Shown here: one piece after another, positions 38,394 to 48,705 of the stretch | Layout of the letters: every line of letters starts with the position of its first letter | How positions within the stretch are numbered: position 1 is the stretch's first letter | Assembly: GCA_001940725.1 (NCBI GenBank) | Contig: MDVR01000016.1 | Coordinates: forward strand, 1-59,319 | Direction: 5' to 3' | Length of the DNA: 59,319 nucleotides | Source of the DNA: Candidatus Heimdallarchaeota archaeon LC_2 | GTDB taxonomy: Archaea > Asgardarchaeota > Heimdallarchaeia > Heimdallarchaeales > Kariarchaeaceae | Notes under the pieces: generated by a model | Told to the model about the DNA's origin: nothing | The model's database searches: none | Seen by the model: only the letters and a program-made list of their open reading frames with translations | Program-made: the position numbers and the translations under genes

Positions 38394-39194
38394 CTATGTA
38401 ACTTTACGTCTCAATAGAACAAAAACTGGTAAAACCCAGACATACGAATATAGAGGTATAAACCCTTCTTCACCTTCATCATAATCAACAAACAAATTGT
38501 CCAATGTACCTTCATTCCCTATTGCAATTGCATCAATATGGAATTCATTTTCTATATCATTTTCACCTTGAAAGAATGTTATCCCTGTGACAAACTTGGG
38601 TTCAAATATATCAAATGGGCGTCTTAAATCACTTTTCATTGCAGCATCTACATCATTGGTTATATTTCGCTCTACGTGATACCATTCATTTTGAGGAACT
38701 TCAGAATCCACATCATAAACATTACTATCTGACTCCCATCCGTCCCAAGGAGGCTCCCATTCGTCCGTATCAGGCCCAATATAATCGATATTAATGAAAT
38801 CGGCCAAACCATCAGTTATTGTTACTCTCATACTAGTATGTCCCATAACTTCATAGACCCACAACGAGAGTATTGTATCTTGTTCAATCGTCACATTCAT
38901 TTCAGTTGTTATACTAAAATGTCTCGATTCTGCGATATGGGATTTGATTGATAAGCCTAATAGGCCTTGATGAGCAGCATTCTGGTGAGTCATAATGCGA
39001 TCAGTTTCAGATAAATAGCCCCGTACTGTAAATCCTTCTTGACTATAGTACCCATCTGTATCTGTTGCGGTATCAAAAGAAAATTCAAAATCTTCATAGT
39101 AATAAAAATTATCGACAGAGCTCCCAGGGGTTTGAATTGATGATAATACAAAAATTATGATAACTAATGATGAGAGGGTTCTCATAATCTTCAT
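38394..39194 (-). CDS. Secreted surface protein with C-terminal anchor
   Basis: A 266-residue protein with a signal peptide (~1-26, LSSLVIIIFVLSSIQT) and a beta-rich, acidic ectodomain of jelly-roll character (WEPPWDGWESD, EWYHVERNI). A short hydrophobic segment ends in RRKVT at the very C-terminus, a sorting-signal or membrane-anchor layout. No enzyme motif is visible. It probably sits on the cell surface. Confidence 0.6.
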   Translation of the reverse strand: MKIMRTLSSLVIIIFVLSSIQTPGSSVDNFYYYEDFEFSFDTATDTDGYYSQEGFTVRGYLSETDRIMTHQNAAHQGLLGLSIKSHIAESRHFSITTEMNVTIEQDTILSLWVYEVMGHTSMRVTITDGLADFINIDYIGPDTDEWEPPWDGWESDSNVYDVDSEVPQNEWYHVERNITNDVDAAMKSDLRRPFDIFEPKFVTGITFFQGENDIENEFHIDAIAIGNEGTLDNLFVDYDEGEEGFIPLYSYVWVLPVFVLLRRKVT

Positions 39195-39364
39195 ATTTCT
39201 AAATTCAGATGTTTGCTATTTAAATTTCCTCACTCTGAAATCCACTCTAGATATAACTATGATTTAAGATGAAACTTTTAATTTTATTTTGTGAAGGTCT
39301 ATGTGTCAAACAAATTATCTGTACTTGTACTTTGATTCCCCTGATGTCATTTCTCAGTTTTTCT

Positions 39365-40153
39365 TTAGATTATCACGTCCCACTTTTCATACGTATCACC
39401 ACTATGAAGGATATCTATTATTTCTTTAATTTTGTTTGCTTCTTTTCGTCTTATCAAATAATTACCAATCTTCAGACGAGTTCCAATTGGTTTGGCTATA
39501 CTGTTCTCCGCAAATGTTGCTATTTCTTTATCAACAGCTAAAATTTTCTCGGTCCGCTCATATCCATTTAGTTGTGTTAACTCAATTGCAAGTTGCCACG
39601 CTCGATCCCTGTATTTTTCCATTAATTTATTGACAATGTGCTCATCTACACGTCCTAATATCTTGTCAAAGAATTTGAGTGACTTGTAAATTCTTCCAAT
39701 CTGATCTTCCACGAGATCTACTAAACCAAACAATATCTTGTTAATTGCAAAAAAATCTTCTTTCAGGTCTTCCAAAGTTTCAGGAGTAGAAACATTAGAT
39801 ACAGTCACTGCTAAATCTAGATTAATATGAGCATTCATCCCAAGCAATAAATGCTGAATAACAGAAAGTCTGTCATCTTTCGTTTTATCGAATGCAATTT
39901 TCCAAACTTCAGAAACCGGTTCACCGCGCATATAGCTTTCAAAAGCCATCAAGTAATATTCGGCAAATATTACATCAAAACGCATCATCTGATCATTATA
40001 GTTAAACGTCTTGAGATCAATGTTTTTGTCGATTTCGATAGTCACTCGCTCATATAAAGCTGCAAAATAACCAATTCTACTATTATTTTTTTTTGACCAT
40101 TGAATAACGTATTCTAGTCTACGAATCACATGATCAATATGAGTAGAAGGCAT
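39365..40153 (-). CDS. DUF5995 family protein
   Basis: A helical protein of 262 residues when started at the Met of MPSTHIDHVIRRLEYVI. The upstream extension to 40234 is unlike the family and lies in promoter-like DNA. GYFAALYERVT, QHLLLGMNAHINLDLA and EDFFAINKILF follow the DUF5995 pattern, whose HxxxD-like residues suggest a metal site. The function is not known. It is divergent from the vapB-like gene. Confidence 0.7.
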   Translation of the reverse strand: MPSTHIDHVIRRLEYVIQWSKKNNSRIGYFAALYERVTIEIDKNIDLKTFNYNDQMMRFDVIFAEYYLMAFESYMRGEPVSEVWKIAFDKTKDDRLSVIQHLLLGMNAHINLDLAVTVSNVSTPETLEDLKEDFFAINKILFGLVDLVEDQIGRIYKSLKFFDKILGRVDEHIVNKLMEKYRDRAWQLAIELTQLNGYERTEKILAVDKEIATFAENSIAKPIGTRLKIGNYLIRRKEANKIKEIIDILHSGDTYEKWDVII

Positions 40154-40330
40154 AAATGTTTGAAAGGATAAATTTATATAAATTCTATGCAGCATGTATA
40201 GCTTTATACTATATTGATTAGAGTTTCCCTTCAATGGATGACAAGGTACATTTTAATCTAAGCGTCTCTTAAAATTAAATTATTCTCGAAATCAGTACCT
40301 TTTTATGCGTCGTCTACACGTATTGATGTG

Positions 40331-40573
40331 ATGGCATCCAAAACAATTTCATTTACTAACGAAGTTTATAATTTACTCTCAAAATTAAAACTTCCAAATG
40401 AGAGTTTTGGGGACGTTATCAAACGATTATGTAGTGAAAAATTATCATCTGATTTACCAAATTGGATAAAAGAAAAGGTTCTATGGTCTGATATGAAAAA
40501 AGATGAATTTGATGGAGTTAAGAATGCTCTTGAAGAAATGAAGTATACTATGGACGAGGTTCAATTATCTTGA
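40331..40573 (+). CDS. vapB: VapB-type antitoxin
   Basis: An 80-residue protein with an N-terminal ribbon-helix-helix-like segment (KTISFTNEVYNLLSKLKLPNESFGDVIKRL), as in the VapB/DUF217 archaeal antitoxin group. TATA-like CTTTTTATG at 40299-40307 suggests a leaderless start at ATG 40331; a GTG lies one codon before. Its stop overlaps the TTG start of a truncated PIN toxin. Confidence 0.65.
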   Translation: MASKTISFTNEVYNLLSKLKLPNESFGDVIKRLCSEKLSSDLPNWIKEKVLWSDMKKDEFDGVKNALEEMKYTMDEVQLS

Positions 40574-40734
40574 TTCTTTTCGATACTTCAGTTTTAGTTG
40601 AGTTCCTTAGAAAAAATGATGATATCATCTATCAGATAGATAAATTAGAAGAAATTCCTCGTATATGTGTTGAATACTCTTCCCATTTGATATCCAAGAT
40701 ATTTTTAAATTCAATTCATGATCTGGGCAAATAA
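40570..40734 (+). pseudogene. Truncated VapC (PIN-domain) toxin
   Basis: The frame starts at TTG overlapping the antitoxin stop (TTGA) and reads LILFDTSVLVEFLRKNDD, the first strand of a PIN domain with its first catalytic Asp. It stops after 54 residues, against about 130 in VapC, so the remaining acidic active-site residues are gone. The antitoxin would then be an orphan. A sequencing or assembly deletion cannot be excluded. Confidence 0.65.
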
Positions 40735-40793
40735 TGTGAATGTATTATAGATTTAATTAATTTGAAATTAAAAGTTAAAGATCTAAAATAATA

Positions 40794-42823
40794 CTAACTT
40801 GGACTTGCCACGACTTGATTTCTGGATTTATCCTTTGCGTACAGTAAAATGGACATAAAGATCGCAATGACGAAAATATATGGAGTGACCGAGATTACGT
40901 CACCATACAGTACATAATCAGAATCCTGAACTCCATACAATCCACCTGCAACTCCAGATAACACGTCTGATAGTATGTACAATACAGTCATTATCATAAA
41001 TGATGGTGTTACATATTTTGTCCAACCATACCAGAAGTTTCCAAGTTTGAGTTTACTTCCGATGTTGATCTCTTTAAGTACAATATTTTTGGGTACATAC
41101 CATGTAAATGCAAGAATTGCAATGATACTTCCAATTACCAATCCCATTGCACCGACAAAAACATCTAGATTGTACAAAAATCCCCCTGAATGCGGGGATA
41201 TTGCTGAAGGGATTGCCAAAACAATTGTTCCTACTGCAACAAAACCGTATGCCTTTTTTCTCTCCCAATTAAATTGGTCAACTAAGGCAACTGTTGTTAC
41301 TTCGATAATAGCGGTCATTGGAAGATAAGCCGCGAAAAAGAACATTACAAAAAATACAAACATTCCTAATCTGATTAGAGTTGTACTTGCATTAATTGCT
41401 TGAAACGCTTCTGGGATTAATCCGAAAAATAAACCAGGACCAAAATCTGCTAGGTCCCCATCAATATTAGCAAAATTAACAATTCCGATAATGAGCAATA
41501 CTGAAATAATACTTGCTAAAGTATTTCCAAAAACAGTGAATCCAGCATTTACAGGTATGTTGTGTGCTTTTTTCTTCTGCATGTATTTTTGGGTACTGTA
41601 AATGCAAGAATTGCAATGATACTTCCAATTACCAATCCCATTGCACCGACAAAAACATCTAGATTGTACAAAAATCCCCCTGAATGCGGGGATATTGCTG
41701 AAGGGATTGCCAAAACAATTGTTCCTACTGCAACAAAACCGTATGCCTTTTTTCTCTCCCAATTAAATTGGTCAACTAAGGCAACTGTTGTTACTTCGAT
41801 AATAGCGGTCATTGGAAGATAAGCCGCGAAAAAGAACATTACAAAAAATACAAACATTCCTAATCTGATTAGAGTTGTACTTGCATTAATTGCTTGAAAC
41901 GCTTCTGGGATTAATCCGAAAAATAAACCAGGACCAAAATCTGCTAGGTCCCCATCAATATTAGCAAAATTAACAATTCCGATAATGAGCAATACTGAAA
42001 TAATACTTGCTAAAGTATTTCCAAAAACAGTGAATCCAGCATTTACAGGTATGTTGTGTGCTTTTTTCTTCTGCATGTAACTACCATAAAGAACCATAAA
42101 TGTACCACCTAAACAAAGTGAGAAAAATGCCTGTCCCAATGCCGTAATAAATGTGTAGGATGTGATATTAGATGTATTAACAGTAGTAAGATATCTAATT
42201 GTTGGACCAAATACTCCTGGTTGAGCCAAAATACCTGCTGTCATTACGATGATCGCAATATAAAAAATTGGTACAATTTTATTGCTGAAGCTCTGAATTC
42301 TCTTTTGGCCACCTACAACTATAGGTGCGACCAATAAAATGACAATAGCAGCAAAGAATAACTGTGAAAGTGGATTACTAGCTACGTTGTTATCAAAGTA
42401 TGAACCACTGTCAGTAGATGATTTTGCTAAATTTGCATCTGTCAAAGATGAAAAGGCGTATCGAAGGATCCAGCCTATCCATATTGCAAAGTAACTTCCA
42501 ATTGCAAAAACAACAGCTAATAAGAAAATACTAACTGGTTTGCTGGCCGGGAATTTTACATTTTTAAAAGCACCATCTGGTCCTCTTCCTGTTAATCTTC
42601 CTAGTCCCCATTCTGCAGTCAATGCAGGATATACAAATAAAGATGCAATGATCAAGTAGATAAGAATAAAGCCACCACCACCAAAATTAACAGTTTGATA
42701 GGGGAACCTCCATAATGTACTGAAACAAACAGTCATACCTAGCATAACTGAAACTAAACTTGATTTGCTATCACTATCAAAACAAGTATGACACAATGAA
42801 TCAGTGTATTGTTCGTTTTCCAT
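40794..42823 (-). pseudogene. Sodium:neurotransmitter-type symporter (NSS) broken by internal duplication
   Basis: The N-terminal part (42823 down to 41549) carries SLC6/NSS signatures: FSTLWRFPYQTVNFGGGGFILIYL near the start, the LeuT-like substrate and Na+ site. After an extra copy of 483 bp the frame is lost (424 residues, ending CRRKKHTTYL). The C-terminal part resumes in frame at Met 41582 and runs to 40794. Deleting one 494-bp unit gives a single 511-codon frame of normal NSS length with WYVPKN intact. The gene itself therefore looks healthy and the break is recent or artefactual. Confidence 0.85.
41103..42079. repeat. Direct duplication of 483 bp with an 11-bp templated spacer
   Basis: 41103-41585 equals 41597-42079 (offset 494) wherever checked. 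The 11 bases between, TTTTTGGGTAC (41586-41596), are themselves a copy of 41086-41096, and 6 bases (41097-41102) are skipped. This is a two-step template switch, as in microhomology-mediated replication errors or amplification chimeras. It destroys the NSS reading frame. Confidence 0.9.
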
Positions 42824-42950
42824 AATTTAAATCCTCGAAGTGATTGAACTATAGTAATTTACTATACAAATAAGGGTTACGCTCAGAGAACATATAGGTT
42901 AAATTTGGAGGCAATTTGGGAATAAATTTAAATAAAGAAATATCATCTAT

Positions 42951-44408
42951 TCAGGTTTGTAATAATTTTGGAGTTACATCCCAAACAGCTTTGTTAAATC
43001 CTAATGACCACTTTAATATTGTGAAAAAAGCAATTCCTGTATCAATAAGTGTTGCAAATGGCGTAATCAATAATATTACAATATGTTCTCGAATTTTTTG
43101 AATTCTACCAATGTTTGATGATTTTATATTGTGATACAAACCAATTTGTATTGATATTAACCACATTACAGCTCCAATTAATGAAATTGTAACCAGCCAA
43201 CCGGGTACCATAGGCATAATCAGTTCCTTTGTTTGATGGGAAGTATTTTCATAAATTTCAGACACCGAATTTCTTGCAACTGCTCCTTTTGTTATAGTGG
43301 ACGCAAAGTAGAAGATTCCAAATACAGAAATTAATGAAGGGATAAATCCTAATGCGTAGAAATACAATTTTATGCGAATTCTTAACGAGATTAAATTTTT
43401 ATTTGGAGAAATACTTGTTTCATACTCTGACCATTTATTTATGAGATCAATTGATTGTAAACTACCTCTAATCCAGCGTACTCGTTGTTTTACGGAATCA
43501 TTTAATGTGAACGCAGGTTGTTCAAGCATCTTTGCCCCATGCCAGCCAAAAATAGATTTACCGTATTTCAAATATGCTTTTATTCCAAAAACTAAATCTT
43601 CAGCTACAACAGGATAGCCTTTGATCAAACCAAAATCCCATCCCACATCATGCTCTATATCTGCTCTAACTACAATATTTGATCCGTGTAAATGATATGG
43701 CAGCCCGTTTTTCGTTGAGGAAAAGCACTCATAGCAATTCCAAGGTCTGAGACTTTCCATTTGTCTGCTATAAATTTTTGATTTAAACCAATTATTAGTA
43801 TAAAATATGGGTCCTTGAAATATCGTTTTGTGCGGATTTTGAATTACTGAACCTATAATCGTTATCAATCCATCATAATTGATTGTTGATTCTGCATCAA
43901 AATGAATAATATATTGATTCTTAAAATTAATTTGGTTTTTTCTCGAGAGCTTTTCCCTTATATTTATCATATAATGTAAGGCTCTGGCCTTCAACTTTGT
44001 TGAATTGTTTGTTTCATAATTATTAGGAACCACATAGAAATTGCAATTTAATCTGATATTTGATAATTTCAGTTGTTCAAGGTCGTCTGGGTTTTCTGTT
44101 AATATATCTATAATAATTTTTGACCTAATAATCTCTTTTAACCTATTTAGTGCAACCTCTAATTTGGATAATCCTTCAATAATTACCCCCATTTCTCCTC
44201 CTTTCGTTGTGATCTGAACAATGAAAGTTGGAATGTCTTTGGTATTGGCGATGATTTCATCAAATTCATTATCAGAAATAGTATTTTCGAATTTTTTCAC
44301 TCCTCGAAGGAAGCTTGGATAAAAATAAAGAAAATAAATTGATGTAATTAGACTATAAAATGCAAATAAAATTAATGTTAAGAGATGTAGGGCAAAATCA
44401 ACTTGCAT
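42951..44408 (-). CDS. Membrane glycosyltransferase family 2 (egghead/BcsA-like)
   Basis: A 485-residue protein with an N-terminal helix pair, a GT2 catalytic domain with DAES (metal-binding acidic motif), AEDLVFG (catalytic base region) and QRVRWIRGS (the (Q/R)xxRW motif), and three to four C-terminal helices. It should add sugars to a lipid or growing chain at the membrane. It follows the DUF2064 gene by 17 bases on the same strand. Confidence 0.8.
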   Translation of the reverse strand: MQVDFALHLLTLILFAFYSLITSIYFLYFYPSFLRGVKKFENTISDNEFDEIIANTKDIPTFIVQITTKGGEMGVIIEGLSKLEVALNRLKEIIRSKIIIDILTENPDDLEQLKLSNIRLNCNFYVVPNNYETNNSTKLKARALHYMINIREKLSRKNQINFKNQYIIHFDAESTINYDGLITIIGSVIQNPHKTIFQGPIFYTNNWFKSKIYSRQMESLRPWNCYECFSSTKNGLPYHLHGSNIVVRADIEHDVGWDFGLIKGYPVVAEDLVFGIKAYLKYGKSIFGWHGAKMLEQPAFTLNDSVKQRVRWIRGSLQSIDLINKWSEYETSISPNKNLISLRIRIKLYFYALGFIPSLISVFGIFYFASTITKGAVARNSVSEIYENTSHQTKELIMPMVPGWLVTISLIGAVMWLISIQIGLYHNIKSSNIGRIQKIREHIVILLITPFATLIDTGIAFFTILKWSLGFNKAVWDVTPKLLQT

Positions 44409-44425
44409 ATTCTATATAATCCTAT

Positions 44426-45256
44426 TTATTTTACTTTATCTATAACTTTTCCTCTATTATTCTTATCATCCACTTTTATTTTTAATTTTAACTTCTTAAT
44501 TGTTTTCAATGTGTTTTTGGGAATCGATAATTTCAAATCTAAGTTCTCTTTAGGATTCAATCGTAAATGCAATTCTACGCTTTCTAACCAAGAAATTAAA
44601 CCCACTAAATCAGATTCTTGATCGATATCACCTAATTCTGATAATAATGTAAAGGTTAAGCTTTGGTTTACCACAAATTTTGCAAAATTGCTTAATTCAA
44701 CTCCTTCAAAAATAGTCTCGAAACCATCTAAATCTAAATTTTGATTAATACCGATTAAATATATCCCAGATTCTGAACTTGGACCCAAAACTACATCATA
44801 TTGATTTAACATTAGAATTGCATTATTAAGAAGGGATGGTTGTATTTGAGGACTATCTGCCCCTAATACAATAATCTTTTTGAATCCATGAGATCGACCC
44901 CAGATGATTGCTTCTTTCATTCTGAAACCGAATATACCTTCTGATTGGATGTGAAATATCGGAAACAATTTTTTGTTTTTTACTAATCCATATGTTTGAA
45001 AGAAAGATAGATCATCAATATTCTCTGTTGAGATGGCCATAGTGTCAGTTAAACTAAATACTATTTTTTTGGCATCCGATTTGTTTGCCTGATCAATTGT
45101 GTCTAATAAAAAAGATTCGTACAATTGGAGTATCTCTTTTGAATTTAATATGCTCGAGGCTAACCTTGTCTTAACAAAATTTTCTCTTGGTAATTTTGCA
45201 AAAATTAAAATTGCTACTCCATCATTTTCTTCAAGTTTAATACGGTACTCCCTCAA
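44426..45256 (-). CDS. TIGR04282/DUF2064-type nucleotidyl/glycosyl transferase
   Basis: A 276-residue protein with ILIFAKLPRENFVKTRLA at the N-terminus and IIVLGADSPQIQPSLL with VVLGPSSESGIYLIGI, the hallmarks of the DUF2064 (CofC/GT-A-like) family. Members often sit in sugar clusters. The last ~50 residues are a basic, helical extension. It is operonic with the egghead-like transferase. Confidence 0.75.
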   Translation of the reverse strand: MREYRIKLEENDGVAILIFAKLPRENFVKTRLASSILNSKEILQLYESFLLDTIDQANKSDAKKIVFSLTDTMAISTENIDDLSFFQTYGLVKNKKLFPIFHIQSEGIFGFRMKEAIIWGRSHGFKKIIVLGADSPQIQPSLLNNAILMLNQYDVVLGPSSESGIYLIGINQNLDLDGFETIFEGVELSNFAKFVVNQSLTFTLLSELGDIDQESDLVGLISWLESVELHLRLNPKENLDLKLSIPKNTLKTIKKLKLKIKVDDKNNRGKVIDKVK

Positions 45257-45453
45257 TTTAGATACCTCTTATATTCTTAATAATAATTAATATTGGGGAG
45301 GACTTTTTTTTATTTAATTACAATAGTTTTAATCTAAATTTCTATTCAATTAATTTGAGACAATACAAAGATTTCAATGATATTTAATCTTTAAAAATTA
45401 AATATGAATACCTTAATCGATAATTAGAAAAATGGTATAACTCATCGAATAAT

Positions 45454-46167
45454 ATGGCTGAAAGGATTAAGGATAATGAAATTGCAATCCTTATGCCTGC
45501 TTTAAATGAAGAATTAAACATTGTAACGACCTTATCTGCTATACCTTTGAAAAATCCCAAGATCATTGTGATAGATAACGGGTCTGATGATAATACCAAT
45601 ATGTTAGCCAAATCAACAGGCGCTAATGTTGTCTATGAACCAAGAAGGGGATATGGGTATGCCTGTTTAGCTGGAATTAGATACATTCAGAAATTAAAAC
45701 CTCAACCAAAAATGGTAATTTTTCTTGATGCGGATGGTGCTGACGATCCCAAAGGCATTACTAAATTATTAAATACTAAATTGAATCCGCCTTATTCAAA
45801 TTTGGTTATGGGATCTAGATTAGACAATTTAATTGGAGGTGCTATGTCTAGTCACTCTATAATTGCAAATAAAGTGCTTATTAAAATTATTAATCTTTTG
45901 TATAGGGTGAAATTAGAGGATATGGGTCCATTTAGAGTGATTGATTATCAAACATTAATCAATCTCAACATGACTGATACCGGTTATGGTTGGTCATCGG
46001 AAATGATTGTAAAAACCCTCAAAATGGGATATACTATAACGGAAACCCCAGTAATTTACAGACCCAGATTGGGTGAATCTAAGATATCAGGTTCAGTTAT
46101 TAATAGTCTCAAAGCAGTAATTTGGCTAACAATTCATATTTTCAGACATGCTTTTAGGAGAAAATAA
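45454..46167 (+). CDS. Family 2 glycosyltransferase, DPM1-like
   Basis: A 237-residue soluble GT-A transferase with EIAILMPALNEELNI, IVIDNGSDDNT, VIFLDADGADDP (DxD) and MGSRL. The family transfers sugars from nucleotide donors to polyprenyl phosphate, as in dolichol-phosphate-glucose/mannose synthesis. It is followed after 1 base by a GT-C membrane transferase that could use such a lipid-linked sugar. Confidence 0.83.
   Translation: MAERIKDNEIAILMPALNEELNIVTTLSAIPLKNPKIIVIDNGSDDNTNMLAKSTGANVVYEPRRGYGYACLAGIRYIQKLKPQPKMVIFLDADGADDPKGITKLLNTKLNPPYSNLVMGSRLDNLIGGAMSSHSIIANKVLIKIINLLYRVKLEDMGPFRVIDYQTLINLNMTDTGYGWSSEMIVKTLKMGYTITETPVIYRPRLGESKISGSVINSLKAVIWLTIHIFRHAFRRK
46156..46160 (+). promoter_or_regulatory. 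Shine-Dalgarno AGGAG for the GT-C gene
   Basis: AGGAG lies 8 bases before ATG 46169. It supports that start over the in-frame ATG at 46148, which sits inside the preceding gene. Confidence 0.55.
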
Positions 46168-46168
46168 A

Positions 46169-47572
46169 ATGGATTTAGGGGTTACAGAAATTAAAAATAT
46201 AATGAGAAATCATATTTTTACATTAATGCTAATTCTTAATTTTATTTTTCTAACATCATTTATACTTTTAACGCGTCTTGACCGGAGTGGTGAATTATTT
46301 GTAAAACTACTTATTTTTCCACTATTAATTTTTGCAGTTACAATTTTAATTTATGAAAAGAAGAATATAGAGCTTGAAAACAGGAACCTGATAATATTTT
46401 GGGTTTATACTATTTCAATTAGATTTCTGGTTCTTTTCATACCAATCGGTCTTTCAGATGATGTTTATAGATATGTTTGGGATGGTCATATACAGCATAA
46501 TGGGATAAATCCTTATCTGTATAGTCCAGATCATGCTAGTTTAGAGCCTTATCATACAAATTGGTCATCAAATATTAATAATCCACACATTAATTCACCA
46601 TATCCCCCATTTGCCCAAATTTTATTTTTTATAATCACATCATTTACTAGCGATATAGGCTTATCAATTATTCTAATTAGAATAATGATTGTCGGATTTG
46701 ATTTGGGGACAATAATTATTGTAAAAATGATTTTGAAGCATTTCTCTTTACCACAAAGAAGAATTGTGATCTATGCTTGGTCTCCACTGGTTATTTTTGA
46801 ATTTGCAGGAAATGGACATATAGATTCAATTGCAGTATTTTTTAGTTTATTAGCATTGTATTTCATACTTGCGAAAGTAAATCCAAGATACAAAATAATC
46901 TCTCCTATCTCTCTTTCTATCGCATTTATGTCCAAAGTCTACCCAATCATCCTATTACCATATTTAGTGACAAAATGGAATTTGAAAGAATTTTTCACAT
47001 TTTTGTTTACTACAATAATTTTAGTCTTACCATTCACTAACAATGGAATCAATCCATTCTATCCAAAAGGACAACAATCTTTTGTTCGATATTTTAATTT
47101 TAATGAAAGTGTATTCCGAATATATGAAAATTATTTAGGGACTTATTTTAATGATCCAGAAAAAATAGCCAGGAATCATTATATTATTTTGATGATCATC
47201 GTTAGTGGGTTGTTGTATGCGCAACATATTTCCCTTTCACGTATCGCGAATCAAACAAAAATTAATATTAATTTATTTAGCTCATTTAGATACATCTTAT
47301 TAATTGCCCTTCTTTTGGGTCCAGATGTCCAACCATGGTATGTTATTTGGATGCTACCCTTAGCTGTTATTTTCTATGATTGGGTAATAATTGTTTTTTC
47401 CATGTCAGTTTTGATATCATATCAAATTTATCCCGAATATGATCGTACTGGAATTTGGCATGAGAATACAATAATTCTCACTTTAGAGTACCTTGTTGTT
47501 TATTTACTCCTTCTCTATCTAATTTGTTTTCGATCTTATTTTCGTAACATTTCCAATGTTCATAATGATTAA
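46169..47572 (+). CDS. GT-C membrane glycosyltransferase (mannosyltransferase-like)
   Basis: A protein of about 467 residues with 10-12 helices. An extracellular loop with DVYRYVWDGHIQHNGINPY, then YPPFAQILF, is typical of DUF2029/PIG-M-like polyprenyl-sugar-dependent transferases, the Asp pair being in the first loop. It would add a sugar from a lipid carrier at the outer face. It is cotranscribed with the DPM1-like gene, so donor synthesis and use are linked. Confidence 0.75.
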   Translation: MDLGVTEIKNIMRNHIFTLMLILNFIFLTSFILLTRLDRSGELFVKLLIFPLLIFAVTILIYEKKNIELENRNLIIFWVYTISIRFLVLFIPIGLSDDVYRYVWDGHIQHNGINPYLYSPDHASLEPYHTNWSSNINNPHINSPYPPFAQILFFIITSFTSDIGLSIILIRIMIVGFDLGTIIIVKMILKHFSLPQRRIVIYAWSPLVIFEFAGNGHIDSIAVFFSLLALYFILAKVNPRYKIISPISLSIAFMSKVYPIILLPYLVTKWNLKEFFTFLFTTIILVLPFTNNGINPFYPKGQQSFVRYFNFNESVFRIYENYLGTYFNDPEKIARNHYIILMIIVSGLLYAQHISLSRIANQTKININLFSSFRYILLIALLLGPDVQPWYVIWMLPLAVIFYDWVIIVFSMSVLISYQIYPEYDRTGIWHENTIILTLEYLVVYLLLLYLICFRSYFRNISNVHND

Positions 47573-47601
47573 ATTTCTTAGATTTTATTCATTTATGATA
47601 A

Positions 47602-48663
47602 TCAATTTCTAATTGAAATCGGTGAAGATGTGGGAATTTCTTGGTTGTATTTTATGTAAAATAAATATGAACCCACTCTATTTCCAATGAGCATGAATAA
47701 TAGTGCAAAAACAGATGAGAGACCAAGTTCTGGAATTCCACCAAAAATATGCCCAAAATTACATCCGTACCCAAGCATTGCCCCAGTACCCAACATTATT
47801 CCTCCACCGTAAAATCTAATAAATTCATGTGATGACGGGATGGATATTTTAAACTCATTCCCTCTAACAGCGGATATTAATGACCCAATAATTAATCCTA
47901 AAATAAAAACACCTATCCAGCCTATTTGTTCAAATAAAAATACAGCTTTGTAAATTTCATGTATTCCATCTGTTGTAGAAAGTCCGAAATTTCTCCCTGC
48001 TAATGCTGATGAATATCTGGCAATTACTCCCAATACGCCTAATGATAAACCTGTCAATACCGGATTCCAACTTTTTAGTAAGTGAGTTAGTTTTATTTGA
48101 TTGAGATTCACTTTTTTGTAATACGTAATTGATGTATAAATCAATATCACCACCGCAAGTAATGCCCATATGGATCTCGGCATTATATGGGTTAACGATG
48201 GAGTTTCATTGTTTATTTGTAAATTCGTGTCTCCACGAAAATTATCTATTGGGTCGGTCAAAGGACTTGAAGCAATTATCACAATTCCTGTTGCAAATCC
48301 AAAAAAACCGAGTAAAGATGCTCCCGAACCTTCTCCAACTCGATAACAAATTCCTCCTGCACATCCTCCAGCAACTACCGTTCCTAAACCAAAGATAAAG
48401 CCTCCAAGGGGAATAAAAATATATGAAAATGAGATTGGATTTGCTATGAATTCAAAATTAGGAATGCTTAATGTGTATAGAAAATAATAGCCAATTATTT
48501 GTACGCTGACAGCTATTATTACGAATGTAATTAATTCATTGTTTTTAAATAATAAAAAATTTCTAAATGCTGTATTTGTACAAGCTCTTCCCCTTTGTAA
48601 AGTAATACCGACAGAAATTCCAATTAAGATGGCAAATATTGCTAAACCAAAAGTTAAGGTCAT
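47602..48663 (-). CDS. tsuA: YeeE/YedE (TsuA-like) thiosulfate transporter
   Basis: A 353-residue membrane protein with about ten helices and the conserved Cys motifs of TsuA: QRGRACTNTAFR, GGCAGGICYR and GYGCNFGHIFGG. TsuA passes thiosulfate between cysteines. It is the last of three same-strand genes, after DoxX and a radical SAM enzyme, with gaps of 42 and 56 bases. Confidence 0.87.
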   Translation of the reverse strand: MTLTFGLAIFAILIGISVGITLQRGRACTNTAFRNFLLFKNNELITFVIIAVSVQIIGYYFLYTLSIPNFEFIANPISFSYIFIPLGGFIFGLGTVVAGGCAGGICYRVGEGSGASLLGFFGFATGIVIIASSPLTDPIDNFRGDTNLQINNETPSLTHIMPRSIWALLAVVILIYTSITYYKKVNLNQIKLTHLLKSWNPVLTGLSLGVLGVIARYSSALAGRNFGLSTTDGIHEIYKAVFLFEQIGWIGVFILGLIIGSLISAVRGNEFKISIPSSHEFIRFYGGGIMLGTGAMLGYGCNFGHIFGGIPELGLSSVFALLFMLIGNRVGSYLFYIKYNQEIPTSSPISIRN

Positions 48664-48705
48664 ATTTTACATATCCACAGATTGAATTAATAGGTTTCTA
48701 TATTG

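Noticed and set aside
41074..41268. Frame beginning MGEKKGIRFCCSRNN in the NSS region
   Set aside because: It is an out-of-frame reading of the transporter. The first ~60 residues of the longer frame 40794-41762 are the same artefact before the true frame resumes at Met 41582.
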